A stretch of 64,000 nucleotides of DNA from Platerodrilus igneus (lineage: Eukaryota > Arthropoda > Insecta > Coleoptera > Lycidae), in the NCBI GenBank assembly GCA_036346225.1, contig JARFIW010001342.1:682001-746000 (forward strand). Direction: 5' to 3'. The notes beneath the pieces are model-generated. The model was not told the origin of the DNA and ran no database searches. It saw only the letters and a list, made by a program, of their open reading frames with translations. Every line of letters starts with the position of its first letter. Within the stretch, counting starts at the first letter, position 1. This document shows positions 40,956 to 52,559 of the stretch, in pieces. The translations under genes and the position numbers were made by a program.

Positions 40956-41454
40956 ATACTTTATACCTGTGCTTCGAAGTGTGAAATGTGCAGGAGCGAA
41001 CCCCGCCACGATTCCTTATTCTTCTCAATCGAACTTTTGTAGGCGATGGTGCGGTAGAACGTAAAGCCACATAACCCCCTCTCCCTTCACCAAAGTTTGC
41101 TGGGAAAACGTTTAGAAAATAGCATGACATTGACTTAAACTAAACAAAGCACGTCGCAGACAAAATGTCTTGTTTGATAGGCAACCTTACCCAAATGCTT
41201 CTAATTTCCTTTTCTCCAAAACAAGTGAAATTGGTTAGAAGAACTGCATTAAGTACTTGAATAATTCTTAAAGTTACATCGATTTGAATTTGAAATTTGG
41301 ACAAAATTGCCTCCCAGTTAACGTTGCAGCGGTACAAGACGATATTGCACACTTTATCGAGTTTTAATTTACAGAAAAGTATCGTTCGTTAGGAACGTGG
41401 TTCTTCTGCCGAGAGAGCGATGCATAAAATATGAAATTACTTCTCTGCAGCGTC

Positions 41455-41480
41455 GTGAACATATAAAAACATCTAGAGCA
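41455..41480 (+). promoter_or_regulatory. TATA-like box in the array unit
   Basis: GTGAACATATAAAAACATCT lies in a block conserved in all units (47275, 50115, 56735), followed by CTAGAGCATTTCG. It could be a promoter of a repeat-encoded transcript; I infer this from motif and conservation only. Confidence 0.3.
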
Positions 41481-41711
41481 TTTCGTTTTTCATTTAAATG
41501 ACCAACCTTGTCCTCCTTAAATTTTATTCCTTTTCCATGGTTCAAACGGTAATAAAGACAGCTAGTTATTGCGCACCGAGAATAATTGTATATTTATAGT
41601 ATATGTCAATTTAACAGCTCTATGTAGATCTTAATAAAAATAAATTTTAGAGAGCTTTTCTCGCGAATGAGTGGTTTCAGAATCAGTTTTCATTGGTTTT
41701 TGTTTTTCAGA

Positions 41712-41860
41712 ACTCTTACGTTTACTTTGATGAAATTCTTCGCTGGAGAGAGCGTAATTTGTATGAAAAATCGATGCTTTCACGTGGAGTTTTTTTATAT
41801 GAAAGTTTATTCAAAGAAACAATATTTTTTAGCCTAGTAATTACGCCATAGATAACCAGA
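41712..41860 (+). other. Exon-like block with splice-acceptor-like edge, unit 1
   Basis: TTTTTGTTTTTCAG at about 41697-41710 is a good 3' splice-site sequence. It is followed by an open stretch reading NSYVYFDEILRWRERNLYEK, then SMLSRGVFLYESLFKETIFF and a stop. The copies at 50370 and 56990 have the same edge but frameshifts, and the remnant at 58436 begins inside it. It might be a captured host exon or part of a repeat protein; unidentified. Confidence 0.3.
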
Positions 41861-42603
41861 TAATTTTCTGACAAAGGCAGTAGTTGATAAGATTTGAAAA
41901 TCAACAATTCCGTCCACGCATTCTTAGTAAAAGCTATTCCAATCCTTTTTTTCTCATATTCTAAGTCAGATTTTTATATTTTTATTTATTCTGTGACGTC
42001 AAGAATTTAGATAGATTTTCAAAATCTATCAATTCCAAGAATGCCGGCCGGTCGATTTTTATAAGACAAATTGCGCGCAAACAAGCTTTTATTTTGCCTG
42101 CGTCAATGTGTTTGGGTTTATTCTTTTAGGTAAGGTACAGTACGTGCCAAGAAGTTGCATATGCTTTCGTTTCCCAAGACTTTTGCATATATTAGGATTT
42201 TCAGTCATAAACTATTTAAGAAACTCCTGCGGTTGTAGTGCAGTTATTATACATTGTTTGTCGATCAACGTCTAATTCAGTAATAATAGAGTTTATTAAA
42301 ATTAAATATATTAAATGAGAAATAAAAGTGTATCCATTACAAGGTGAAGGTTTTAACAAATTTTTGTTACGGAAACCGTAATAAAATTTTTGTCTGTCGG
42401 TAGCCTGTCGTACTGGCCCACCTGTTCCAATGGCAATGGTGGGTATTTTGTCTTACTATGGCGAACATCGTCGATGGAGATTTGGAAACAGATGGCTTAA
42501 GATCAACAAAATCCTGAGTCAATCCTTGTTTCGCCAATGCATCGGTCCACCCGTTGCTATGCATCCATGAGTGTGCTTTAATCTACACTACCTAGACTTG
42601 CTA

Positions 42604-43030
42604 CCATTAGTGTGTTCAGCAATCTTTAGTGCTGTTTGCATTAGGTTATATGGCACTTGTTCGAATTTGCTGACCACCATCGAGGCATTGCCATCTGCAT
42701 AATCTGTAGTGTACCATCCTCCCTCGTTACCACGTTGGAGAAGACTGTCCACTACAAAATTAATAATCGTATAGACAAAACTGTGCCTTAAGGACAGCCT
42801 TTATCTACGGTCCTAAGTATCAATGTGTTACCAACACTAACATGTGCTCGACAGCATCGTAACAACTGCATTATTAACTTCCGTAGACTATTCTTCGCCC
42901 CACGCTCCGGCAGAGTTTTGTCAATGTTTCCGAGGCTGGTTTCACTAAACGCACCCTCGATATTAATAAATGCGTTGCTGAGGGATTTCCCAATCCATCC
43001 TACCAAGCGATGGAGGGCAGGCATCGTTGA
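42604..43030 (-). pseudogene. Non-LTR RT fragment (minus), unit 2 first
   Basis: Matches 36400-36835. The minus frame 42788-43024 has RLVGWIGKSLSNAFINIEGA (motif A region) and ends SVGNTLILRTVDKGCP. The YADD region at about 42640-42760 is frameshifted. Confidence 0.7.
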
Positions 43031-43039
43031 TCTCCAAGT

Positions 43040-43640
43040 TGGTTTGTGTATAGTGGATAAATCCCCTACCTCATATCATTATCGCAAACCCAAATTTACA
43101 ACTCGACACTATCATCTTATATTCTATAGTCTCCAAACTATGCCTGCGCACAAATCCGATATTACAAAAATCTTAGCCCATAATACGAAAATTTACCCAC
43201 CTATTATTCTAGAAATATTTGACCACAGAAACCTTTCCAAATCCTTTTGTAGCCGCCACAATATCTCTAATCCTAAAACCAAATAGACTCTAGACAACCC
43301 AGACCTCTACAGGCCGATAATAGTCTTCCTATCGAACTTATGCAAACTTCTCGAACAGATAAAGATAATACTCCTAAACCTAAGCTCCCATATTGAACTT
43401 AACTGCATCTTATATCCGCACTAACACAGCGTCCAATACGACTATAGCTCAGAAAAAGTCACCCAATCATTAGTCAGAGCCATCAAATCTTCCTCCTACT
43501 TCAACTTCCCATCTGACCCATTCCTTTCAGTAAAATCCCTTTTTTCATCCAAAAATATCATCTAACTTCCACACTATTACCAAACCGATCACCCAAAGTT
43601 GCTGTAAGGTCACCCTTTCTCTCCATTGGAATCTGGCCAC
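43040..43640 (+). pseudogene. Plus-strand LINE RT fragment, unit 2 (first)
   Basis: Matches 36893-37450. A continuous frame at 42825-43286 includes PAHKSDITKILAHNTKIYPP and LEIFDHRNLSKSF, corresponding to the region after the PGPDxI block; YRPISL-like text is at about 43310. Stops interrupt it. Confidence 0.5.
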
Positions 43641-43649
43641 GAATCTACC

Positions 43650-44040
43650 CCTTGATATAAACATCCCAAATACCTCTACCATTAGAGCTGTCCTGCTCTC
43701 ATTTAGAATACGTATGGTTCTATTCAGATGTTACGTTCCAAAATAGCATTTGTAGCACGCATGCTGACCCAGGATTCCACTTGACGCCGCCTGCGTGCCC
43801 ATCCTAACACTTTTGTGAAACCTCAGTTGAATTGAGAAGATGTCTGCCCTTGTAGTTTTATTTATTCGAAACTATCACTACAAATGGAAGTATCCACTGG
43901 GATACCGTTTTCAAGGTCAAAACAAACTCTGAAGATTTTCCTGAAAACCATAATGGATGTGATAGAATCCACCACTTTACTCAAAAGCGGAATGGTATTC
44001 ACTTCGCCTCGTAAGATGTCGTGATGTCTTCCCCACAGCC
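43650..44040 (-). pseudogene. LINE RNase H fragment (minus), unit 2
   Basis: Corresponds to 37406-37705 and 53160-53560: minus-strand text around GTEVSTGIPF and LALQ..NAI-like pieces is scattered over frames. Weak alone, supported by position and by nucleotide similarity to the other copies. Confidence 0.45.
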
Positions 44041-44569
44041 CTTATCGATCCACAGACTCTTGATCCGCTGCTTTAGTGCTTCCCTTAGGGTTATCTCCTA
44101 CACATGTAAGTCCAGAGTGAAGCCTAAATTTGCTTTCAAGGCTGCAGAGGGCGTTGATCGTATTGTACCACTGATGGTTACGAACGCAAGTGTTTGAATA
44201 TGTGCGAGTTTGTTCGTTGCGTTGGCGTGTCTGGTTCTGGGCCATCATACCCTGGCGCTGTAGCAAAGCCTTGGTATAACTACAGCAGATGTTAGACCCA
44301 AAAACTTACCTAGGGCACGACTGTCCTGTCAGAATAGTATAATAGATTTGGTAGTTTTTGCTTCTTGTTAAGTATAATGATCAGACACTTCACAATCTTT
44401 CGAGAGGGCTAGAAGGGTTTGAAAAAGTTGCAAACTAGTTACCATAGTTCCTTTTTGTTTGTTAACAGTACCGACCGCGTTCTGTTTCGATTGATGGTCG
44501 GGGAACTTTCAGCGTTCCAGTGAACAGTTAACTTTAGTGTTGCTTGCAGTAAGTGCTGCACTTGTTAAA

Positions 44570-45064
44570 ATTTGCTGACCAGCACCGTGGCTATGTCATC
44601 TACATATCCTACCGTGTATAATCCTTCCTCGTTAAGACGTTGGAGTAGGCTACCTAATGCAGTATTTTGTTGTAGTGGAGACAAGACTACGCTTCAGAAC
44701 AGTCTTTACATACAGTCCTAATTAACGATACGTTACCAACACTAATATGTACTCGACGGCATAGTGGCAACTGCATTATTAACAACTGCAGAGTATTCTC
44801 CGTCTCACGTTCTCGTAGGCATTTATCAATGCTTTCGATGGTGGTTTTACTAAACGCCCCGTCGATGTCAATAAATACACCCAAAGCTGAAATATTGTTT
44901 TTGCGGAATTTCCTAATCCGTCCTACAACGAAGTGGACAGCTGACAACGTAGACTTTCCTGGTATGTACGCATGTTGATTTGAGTGAAGTGGATAAGTCT
45001 GTATTATCCCCTCCTTTATCCATTGCCGTGGATCCAGACTTAAACGCTGCCCTCTTAGATTCAC
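44570..45064 (-). pseudogene. LINE RT fragment (minus), unit 2 second
   Basis: One of the best-preserved pieces. 44687-45064 is open for 125 codons: DPRQWIKEGIIQTYPLHSNQ, HAYIPGKSTLSAVHFVV, NNISALGVFIDIDGAFSKTT, then SIDKCLRERE. QHAYIPGKST and FIDIDGAF are diagnostic LINE RT motifs of the Jockey/R1 kind; the first Asp of motif A is present. The frame ends at VCKDCSEA, before the YADD block (about 44580-44650), which is shifted. Confidence 0.85.
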
Positions 45065-45640
45065 TTGTCTCCAAATTAAACCTGTGCAAAGTTCTCAGTC
45101 CTGATAACATAACAAACCTGATCCTACTATAATCCTGGTCCACAATAAAAGCATTGAGCTATCTACCATTCCAGAAACGTCTGACCGCAAAATCTATTTA
45201 AAATCGTCACAATACCTCTAATCCTAAAACCAAACAATCTTCCTGACGACTTAAGTTAACTTCGTGCTATACCCGAACCAACATGGCTTTTGATTCGTTC
45301 TGATTCGATCATAGCTCAGATAATACCACCCAAACATTAATCAAAACCATCAAATCGTCTAATTCTAAATACGTTAAGCTCTCTTCGTCGACTTCCGTTC
45401 TGCTTTTGACCTCCTATTGTGGCCTATCCTCTGATTTCAAGTGAGACAATTCAACTTCCCATCTAACTTATTCCTCATAATAAAATCCTTTCTCTCGTCC
45501 TGAATTGTCATCCAAGTTCCACATTATTACCAAACCGATCACCTAAGGTTGCTCCCAAGACTGCTGCATCTCCCCAACCCTTTGGGATCTGAGTCATTAA
45601 TCCATTCCTTGCCATGAACATCCCAAATACCTCAACCTTT
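45065..45640 (+). pseudogene. Plus-strand LINE RT fragment, unit 2 (second)
   Basis: Matches 38945-39640 with SPDNITNLILL near 45095, SSTSVLLLTSYCGLSSDFK near 45385 and PTLWDLSH near 45580. Part of the fingers region (around 45250) is deleted compared with 54660-54780. Confidence 0.55.
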
Positions 45641-45688
45641 GGTTACAGAGTATTCGCAACTTGTAAACATTTTCGTCTTCTTGTCTCT

Positions 45689-46081
45689 TCACGCCACATC
45701 CATATTCCAACCTTTGAATGTTTGCATTTTAACGGCATTAAAACGACTTGGAGAAAACTGAGTTCCATTAAAAGTCCATAGTTTAATTCTCTGCAGAGGA
45801 CCAGATTTACCTGTTCTAATTGCAATTTCTAAAAGCGTTACCGCAAACCTTATCGCTTTCTTAAAAAAATATGGAATCGTTGTTTTTACCAGGAACCCGT
45901 TTTCAGGCACAAACACGTTTAGTTCTGAAGAAGCCGAAGTATGAATAAAAGTAAGTGATAGACCAGTGACGTGAAACAACCTGGGAATTATAGAAACGTC
46001 CAAAACGAAACTACCTCCACCAGAAGGAAAAACAATGTGTGTTGAAGATTTATCAACAAGTGGCGTATCAGTCGCGTTCAC
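45689..46081 (-). CDS. Unrecognised 130-codon conserved frame, array copy 2
   Basis: The only copy of this block that is open throughout: MNATDTPLVDKSSTHIVFPS, then GGGSFVLDVSIIPRLFHVTG, SSELNVFVPENGFLV, IPYFFKKAIRFAVTLLEIAI and FNGTQFSPSRFNAVKMQTFK. Composition is protein-like (balanced hydrophobic and polar). The middle part (SSELxVxVPENGFLV.TIPYFFKKAIRFAVT) is also readable in the copy at 55214-55405. In the other three copies a one-base difference near PRLF shifts the upstream part, so this open frame may be due to a chance deletion. No known domain; it lies 3' of the plus-strand RT, antisense to it. Confidence 0.35.
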   Translation of the reverse strand: MNATDTPLVDKSSTHIVFPSGGGSFVLDVSIIPRLFHVTGLSLTFIHTSASSELNVFVPENGFLVKTTIPYFFKKAIRFAVTLLEIAIRTGKSGPLQRIKLWTFNGTQFSPSRFNAVKMQTFKGWNMDVA

Positions 46082-46499
46082 TGTTCAACTTCCTTTATTC
46101 CATGACACGATTAGGACAAATTGAAACGGAATTGAGCAGTGAAGATCATAGTAATGATATCCTTCTTAACGCTTCCACTAGCGCATACTCAACTGAAAGC
46201 TAAAGATCCGACGACAACCATGATAACTCTGCCCTTGGTGAGCAGTTTGAATAAGATACAAGATCGTAGTAATGCTATTGTTTGGAGAAAAGTTTCAAGA
46301 GCTCCATGGCAAAGATTTTAAACATGTGTGGAAATGGGATGTCAAAATCTCTCTAAAAAGGAACCTACTCAGTTTAACAAAGCAGTTGATCTAGCTTCTG
46401 CCGTGATTTTGAAACCATCTCCATCATTCTCCCAAAAGTGAAGAAAAGTCTATTCTTCTTTATACTGACTTTTAGCCTACAAATTTTTTTGAAATGGTA
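46082..46499 (+). other. Conserved 400-bp block with short secreted-like frame, unit 2
   Basis: The plus frame 46139-46321 starts MKIIVMISFLTLPLAHTQLK and continues DPTTTMITLPLVSSLNKI; its counterpart at 55597-55779 differs at a few residues. The hydrophobic start looks like a signal peptide, but an alternative frame (SEDHSNDIPL...) is equally readable in all copies, so coding status is undecided. Confidence 0.25.
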
Positions 46500-46815
46500 G
46501 TTTTGCAATAAAAATGTTTAGCGCAGGTGGATGTTATATCTATCGTTCTCGAGAGATTTTTGAAATGCACTTTCTGTTGGGAATTATGTGGTTGTCTGTC
46601 AATGGTTGCTTGATGATCATTGGGCAAGGAAATGGAATGTTTACCGCAAATGGAGATGTGATATCGTTCTTAAGAAGATTTTAGAATGAAGTTTCTGTTG
46701 GGAATTGTGCGGTTGGCTGTCAATGGTTACCTGATGATCTTGGGCAATAAAAATGGACTGTTTAGTGCAAGTGGGGATGGATCTCGTTCTTGGAAAGTTT
46801 TCGAAATGAAGTGGA
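46500..46815. repeat. 120-bp minisatellite, unit 2 first
   Basis: About two and a half repeats, with TGTCAATGGTTGCTTGATGA at 46599 and TCAATGGTTACCTGATGATC at 46720. Same repeat as 40590-40955. Confidence 0.75.
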
Positions 46816-47459
46816 CGCTTTTGACCTGTACGTAGAAATGTGAAGTGTGCAGAAGTGGACCGCTTCGTGATTCTTTCGTTGGAGATGGTGCGGTAGATTT
46901 AGAAAGCCACGCTCGCACACAGAAGATTGCCGTGAAGATGATTAGTGAATAGAGTGACATAACAAAACAGGTGTTGCGAAAAGTGACCTTTGTATGTTAC
47001 GCAAGATTGCCCAAATGTTTGTTTTCTTTCTTCCGAAACGAAATGGAAATCCTACGAAAAACTGTATTAATTACTTGAATAATTCTTAAAGTTACACCGA
47101 TTTAAATTTGAAATCTGGGCAAAATTGCCTCCCAGTTAACGTAACAGCGGTACAAGATGTTATTGCAAACTTTATCGAGTTTTAATTTGCAGAAAAGTAT
47201 CGTTCGTCAAGAACGAGAATCTCCTGCTGCGAGAGCGATGCATAAAATATCAAATTACTTCTCTGCAGCGTCGTGAACATATAAATACAACTAGAGCATT
47301 TCGTTTTTCATTTAAATGACCAACCTTGTCCTCCTTAAATTTTATTCCTTTTCCATGGTTCAAACGGTAATAAAAACAGCCAGTTATTGCGCACCGAGAA
47401 TAATTGTATATTTATAGTATATGTCAAATTTACAGCTCTATGTAGATCTTAATATCTTA

Positions 47460-47835
47460 ATATCTTATCGTTATAACTGCGCTATTAACTGCTGTAGAGT
47501 ATTTTCTACCCCGTAATCCCACAGGACTTGTCAGTGCTTTCACTAAACACACTCTCGGTGTCAATAAATACACCTAAGGCTGATGTATTGTGACAGATGG
47601 ATTGATTCGTTCTACAACGGAGTAGAGAACAGACACTGTGAATCTCCCAAGTATGTGCGCATGTTAGTTTGAGTGAAGTGAGTAATAAGTCTGTATTATC
47701 CCCTCCTTCATACCATTGTCGTGGATCCAGACTCAAACACTGTCCTCTTAGATTTACTAAACCTGTGCAAAGCTCCAGGTCCTGACAACATAACAAACCT
47801 GATCCTATTATAATCCCAGTCCATAATAAAAGCAT
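47460..47835 (-). pseudogene. LINE RT fragment (minus), unit 2 third
   Basis: Matches 44740-45140. The minus frame 47506-47835 reads LVNLRGQCLSLDPRQWYEGG and ALGVFIDTESVFSESTDKS, a degraded motif A. It starts abruptly at a TAATATCTTAATATCTTA junction. Confidence 0.65.
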
Positions 47836-48360
47836 CTATCTATCTACCATTCCAGAAATATCTGACCACAAAAACTTTTCAAAATCTGTTTAAAACCGTC
47901 ACAAAACCTCTAATTCCAAAACCAAACAATCCCCCTGACGACTTAAGATTCATTTAGCTCCATAACATTCCTATCGAACCTATACTAACTCCACGAACAG
48001 ATAATCTTAGACCCGAACCAACACGGCTTCGTAGCTCAGATAAAATCACCCAATCAAAAATCAAAATCATCAAATCGTCTAATTCTAAATACGTTAAGCT
48101 CTCTTTATCGACTTCTGTTCTGCTTTTGACCTCCTATTGTAGCCTATCCTCTTATATCAAGTAAGACAATCCAACTTCCCATCTAACTTATTCCTCATAA
48201 TAAAATCCTTTTTTCATCCCGGATTGTCATGTAATTTACACATTATTGCCAAACCGATCACCTAAGGTTGCTTCCAAGATTGCTACCTCTCCCCAACCCT
48301 TTGGGATCTGGTCATTAATCCATTCCTTGCCATGAACATCCCGAATAACTCAACCTTTAG
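47740..48360 (+). pseudogene. Plus-strand LINE RT fragment, unit 2 (third)
   Basis: Third plus-strand copy: CKAPGPDNITNLILL near 47768 is the clearest instance of the 'PGPDxI' motif in the array, and SSSNSKYVKLSLSTSVLLL-type text follows near 48080. Broken by stops. Confidence 0.6.
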
Positions 48361-48379
48361 TTACAGAGTATTTGCAAAT

Positions 48380-49260
48380 TATGAACATTTTTGTCTTTTT
48401 GTCTCTTCACGCCACATCCATATTCCAACCTTTGAATGTTTGCATTTTAACGGCATTAAAACGACTTGGAGAAAGCTAACTGAGTTCAATTAAAAGTCCG
48501 TAGTTTATTTGTCTAGAGAGGACCAGATTTCCCCGTTCTAATTGTAATTTCTAAAAACGTTACCTCAAACTTTATCGCTCTCTTAAAAGAATATGAAATC
48601 GTCTTTACAAGGAACCCGTTTTCGGGCACAATTACGCTTAGCTCTAAAGAAGCAGATGTATGAATAAGAAAGTTATAGACCATGTGCTTGCCATCAGATG
48701 TGCAAACAACCTGGGAATTATGAGAACGTCCAAAATCAAACTACTCCTACCAGAAGGAAAATAAACGTGTGTTGAAGATTTATCAACAAGTAGGGTATCA
48801 ATCGTGTCAACTGTTCAACTTTTCTTTATTCAATGAGACGATTAGAACAAGGTGGAACGGAATTGAGCAGTAAAGATCATAGTAATGATATCCCTTTGTA
48901 CACTTCCACTAACGCATACCCAAATGAAAGTTAAAAATCAGACGACCACCATGATAACTATGCCCTTGGTGAGTAGTTTCAATAAGAAAATCTTCAGATT
49001 GGAGATCGTAGTAATACCATTTTTAGGAAAAATGTTTCAAGAGCTCCATGGCAAAAGTTATAAATATGTGTGAAGGTGAGATTTCAACATCCCTATCTAA
49101 AAAGGAACCTACTCAGTTTGACCAAACAGATGATCTGCCGTGGTTTTGAAACCATCGCCATCATCCCCACTAAAGGCGAAAAGTAGCCTACTTTTTTACA
49201 CTGATTTCTCACCTACAAACTTTTTTGAAAACGGTAGTTCTGTTACTCTTTTTTGATACC
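48380..49260. pseudogene. Conserved unidentified blocks, unit 2 second copy
   Basis: Corresponds to 45640-46499. On minus, DTLLVDKSSTHVYF-like text is at about 48775 and FCSSREKTKRQK-like text near 48400. On plus, 48885-49073 reads MISLCTLPLTHTQMKVKNQT. More diverged than the other copies. Confidence 0.35.
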
Positions 49261-49319
49261 TTTAATACTTTAGTATGTACCTTTAAATTTAAATTAAGAT
49301 CCTTTTTGAAATATTTACG

Positions 49320-49690
49320 TGGCTTTCTGTTGGAAATTGTGTGGTTGGCTACCAATGGTTGCTTGATGATCATCGGGCAATGAAAAAGGACTGTTTAGCG
49401 CTCGTGGTATGTGATATGGTTCTCGAGAGATTTTCTAAATGTACTTTCTGTTGGGAATTATGCAGTTGGCTGTCAATAGTTGCTCAATAACCATTGGGAA
49501 GTAAAATAGACTGTTTAGCGCAAGTGGGGATGTGTACCGTTCTCGAAAGGTGTTCAAAATTGGGAAATGTGCGGTTGGCTATCAATGGTTGCCTGTTAAT
49601 CATTGGAAAATATGAATCAACTGTTTAGCTCAAGTGGGGATATAATATCTGTCTCGTGAGGTTTCCGAGATGAAGTGGAAACTTTATACA
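49320..49690. repeat. 120-bp minisatellite, unit 2 second
   Basis: Three repeats with TACCAATGGTTGCTTGATGA (49349), GTCAATAGTTGCTCAATAAC (49472) and ATCAATGGTTGCCTGTTAAT (49580). Closest to the unit 1 block. Confidence 0.8.
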
Positions 49691-51157
49691 CCTGTACTTC
49701 GAAGTCTGAAGGGTTCAAAAGCGGACCCGCCGCGATTCCTTATTCTTCTCTACCTATCTTATGTAGGCGATGGTAAGCCACGCACACACCCCCTCCCCCC
49801 AAGATTGCAGTGAAAACGTTTAGAAAATAGCATGACATTGACTTAAACTAAACAAAGCACGTCGTGGACAAAATGCTTTGTATGAGAGGCAACCTTATCC
49901 AAATGCTTCTATCTTCCTTTTTTTCAAAACATGTGAAATTGGTTAGAAAAACTGCATTAATTACTTGAATAATTCTTAAAGTTATATCGATAAGAATTTA
50001 AAATCTGGACACTATATCGAGTTTTAATTTGCAGAAAAGTATCGTTCGTTAGGAACGAGAATCTCCTGCTGCGACAGCGATGCAAAAAATATCAAATTAC
50101 TTCTCTGCAGCGTCGTGAACATATAAAAACATCTAAAGCATTTCGTTTTTCATTTAAATGACCAGCTTTGTCCTCCTTAAATTTTATTCCTCTTCCATGG
50201 TTCAAACGGTAATAAAGACAGCCAGTTATTGCGCACCGAGAATAATTGTATATTTATAGTTTATGTCAATTTAACAGCTCTATGTAGATCTTAATAAAAT
50301 TAAATTTTAGAGAACTTTTCTCGCGAATAATTGGTTTCAGAATCGGTTTTCATTGGTTTTTGTTTTCCAGAACTCTTACGTTTACTTTGATGAAATTCCT
50401 TGCTGGAGGGAGCGTAATTTGTATGAAAAATCGATGCTTGCACGTGGAGTTTTTTTTATATGAGTATTTATTCAAAGAAACGATATTTTTTAGCCTAGCT
50501 TAAAAGCAGTTACTCCATAAATAACCAGACAATTTTCTGACAAAAGCAGAAGTTGATAAGATTTGAAAATCAACAATTCCGTCCACGCATTCTTAGTAAA
50601 AGCTATTCCAATCTTTTTTTCTCATATTCTAAGTCAGATTTGTATATTTTCATCTATTCTGTCACGTCAAGAATTTAGGTAGGTTTTCAGAATCCATCAA
50701 TTCCAAGAACGCCAGCCTGTCGATTTTTAGAAGGCAAATTGGGCGCAAACAAGACTTTATTTTGCCTGCTTCAATGTATTTGGGTTTATTCTTTTAGGTA
50801 AGGTACAGTACGTGCCAAGAAGTTGCATATGCTTTAGTTTCCCAAGACTTTTGCATATATTAGAATTTTCAGTCATATGCGGTTGTAGTGCAGTTATTAT
50901 AAATTAAATATATTAAATAAGTGAAATAAAAGTATATCTATTACAAGGTGAAGGTTCTAACAAATTTTTGTTACGGAAACCGTAATAAACATTTTTTGTC
51001 TGTCGGTAGCCTGTCGTACTGGCCCACCTGTTCCAATGACAATGGTGGACATCGTCGATGGCGATATGGAAACAGACGGCTCAAGACCAACAAAATCCGG
51101 AGTCAATCCTTGTTTCGCCAATGCATCGACTCGTTGCCATGCATCCATGAGTGTCCT

Positions 51158-51547
51158 TTAATCCACTCTACCTGGACTTGCTACCATTAGAGCTGCCCTG
51201 CTCTGACTCAGAGTACGTATGGTTTTGTTCCTGATTCTACGTTCAAAAATAGCATTTGCAGCATACATGGTGGCTAGGAATTGCACTTGAAAGATGGTCC
51301 CCAGCGTGCCCAAAGTAACACTTTCTTGAAGGTTTGATCCAATTAAAAAGATGCAAGCTCTTGTATTTTCATTTGTTTTGGAACTATCTGTAAAGATGGA
51401 AATATCCGATAGGATCTCATTTTCAGGTTCAAAACAAATTCTGAAACTTTTCTTGAATACCATGACGAATGTAATTGAATCCACCAATTCATCCAAGAGT
51501 GGCATAGTACACACCGCTCCCCGTAGGATGTCGGGTGTTTCCTCCAC
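51158..51547 (-). pseudogene. LINE RNase H fragment (minus), unit 3
   Basis: Open for 129 codons. PLLDELVDSITFVMVF, DISIFTDSSKTNENTRACI (first Asp block), FQVQFLATMYAANAIFERRI and SQSRAALMV. It aligns end to end with 35427-35840. The first Asp is present; the Glu of FQVE reads Gln, and SDS reads SQS, so it is inactive. Confidence 0.75.
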
Positions 51548-51982
51548 TGCTCTTATCGATCCAGCTACCCTTGATCTAGAACCTTAGTGATTCCCTCAGA
51601 GCCATCCTTTTCACATACAAGTCCAGCGGTGTCAAAATGCCTTCCAAGACTGCAGTGGGCGATGATAGTATTGCGCCCGTAATTCTTAAGCAGGCCAGTC
51701 TTTAAATAAGTGTAAGTTATTTTGCTGCTTTAACGAGTCTGGTTCTAGGCCAACAGGCCACCGCGCCGTAGCATAGCCTGGGTCTAACTACAACAGTGGA
51801 TAGCCACCAGACAGTCTTAAGTGAGAAACACCAAATTTTGCCTATGGCACGCCTGCACTGTCAGAATAGTATATAAGCTTTTGTAGTTTTTGCTTGGAAG
51901 TGTTCAATCCAATACAGCTTCTTGTCAAATACAATGCCTAGGTTCTTGACCTCTTCCGAGAGAGTAGAGGGGATTTAAATGA

Positions 51983-52500
51983 TTAAGGCAAACTAATTAC
52001 AATTAGTTTCCTTTTGTTTATGAACAGCAAAAACCCTATTTTGTTTAGGTTGATGGTCATATAGTTTATAGCACACCTGTGTTCAGCAATCTTTAGTGCT
52101 GTTTGCATTAGGTTACATGGCACTTGTTCGAATTTGCTGACCACTATCGAGACATTGCAGTCTGCATATCCTGTAGTGTACAATCCTCCCTGGTTACCAC
52201 GTTGGAGACGGCTATCCACTACAAAATTACATAGTCGTATAGACAAAACTGTGCCTTAAGGACAGCCTTTATCTACGGTACTAAGTATCGATGTGTTACC
52301 AACACTAACATGTGCTGGACAGCATCATAACAACTGCATTATTAACTTTCGTTGAGTATTCTTCGCCCCACGCCCACGCTCCGGCAGAGCTTTGTCAATG
52401 TTTTCGACGGCAGTTTCACTAAACGCACCCTCGATGTTAATAAATGCGTTGCTGAGGAATTTCTCAATTCATCCTACCATGCAATGGAAGGCAGGCAGTA
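51983..52500 (-). pseudogene. LINE RT fragment (minus), unit 3 first
   Basis: 51983-52246 reads VVDSRLQRGNQGGLYTTGYA, DCNVSIVVSKFEQ, LMQTALKIAEHR and MTINLNKIGFLLF: the YADD region with the second Asp position shifted (YADC). The motif A part near 52440 (INIEGAFSETAVENIDKAL-like) follows after a frameshift. Confidence 0.78.
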
Positions 52501-52559
52501 TTAATCTCCATAGTATATAAATATGTTGGTTTGAGTAAACTGGAAAAATCTGTATTATC

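Larger units (their letters stand above)
35199..42360. repeat. Array unit 1 (7,162 bp)
   Basis: Most complete unit, and the only one carrying the 297-bp SINE (38224-38520). Without the SINE and its duplicated site it would be about 6.85 kb, close to unit 3. Confidence 0.8.
42361..50964. repeat. Array unit 2 (8,604 bp, internally duplicated)
   Basis: Starts with the shared junction motif. The first RNase H block is deleted (42600 jumps to the RT block). The middle part 44690-47450 recurs as 47460-50300, giving two copies of minus RT, plus RT, conserved block, minisatellite and TATA block. The extra copy makes this unit longer than the others. Confidence 0.75.

Noticed and set aside
46139..46321. 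Secreted peptide gene starting MKIIVMISFLTLPLAHTQ
   Set aside because: The hydrophobic start is attractive and recurs at 55597, but the other two copies shift or lose it, another frame is equally open in the same place, and no promoter or splice context is tied to it. Kept only as a low-confidence block.
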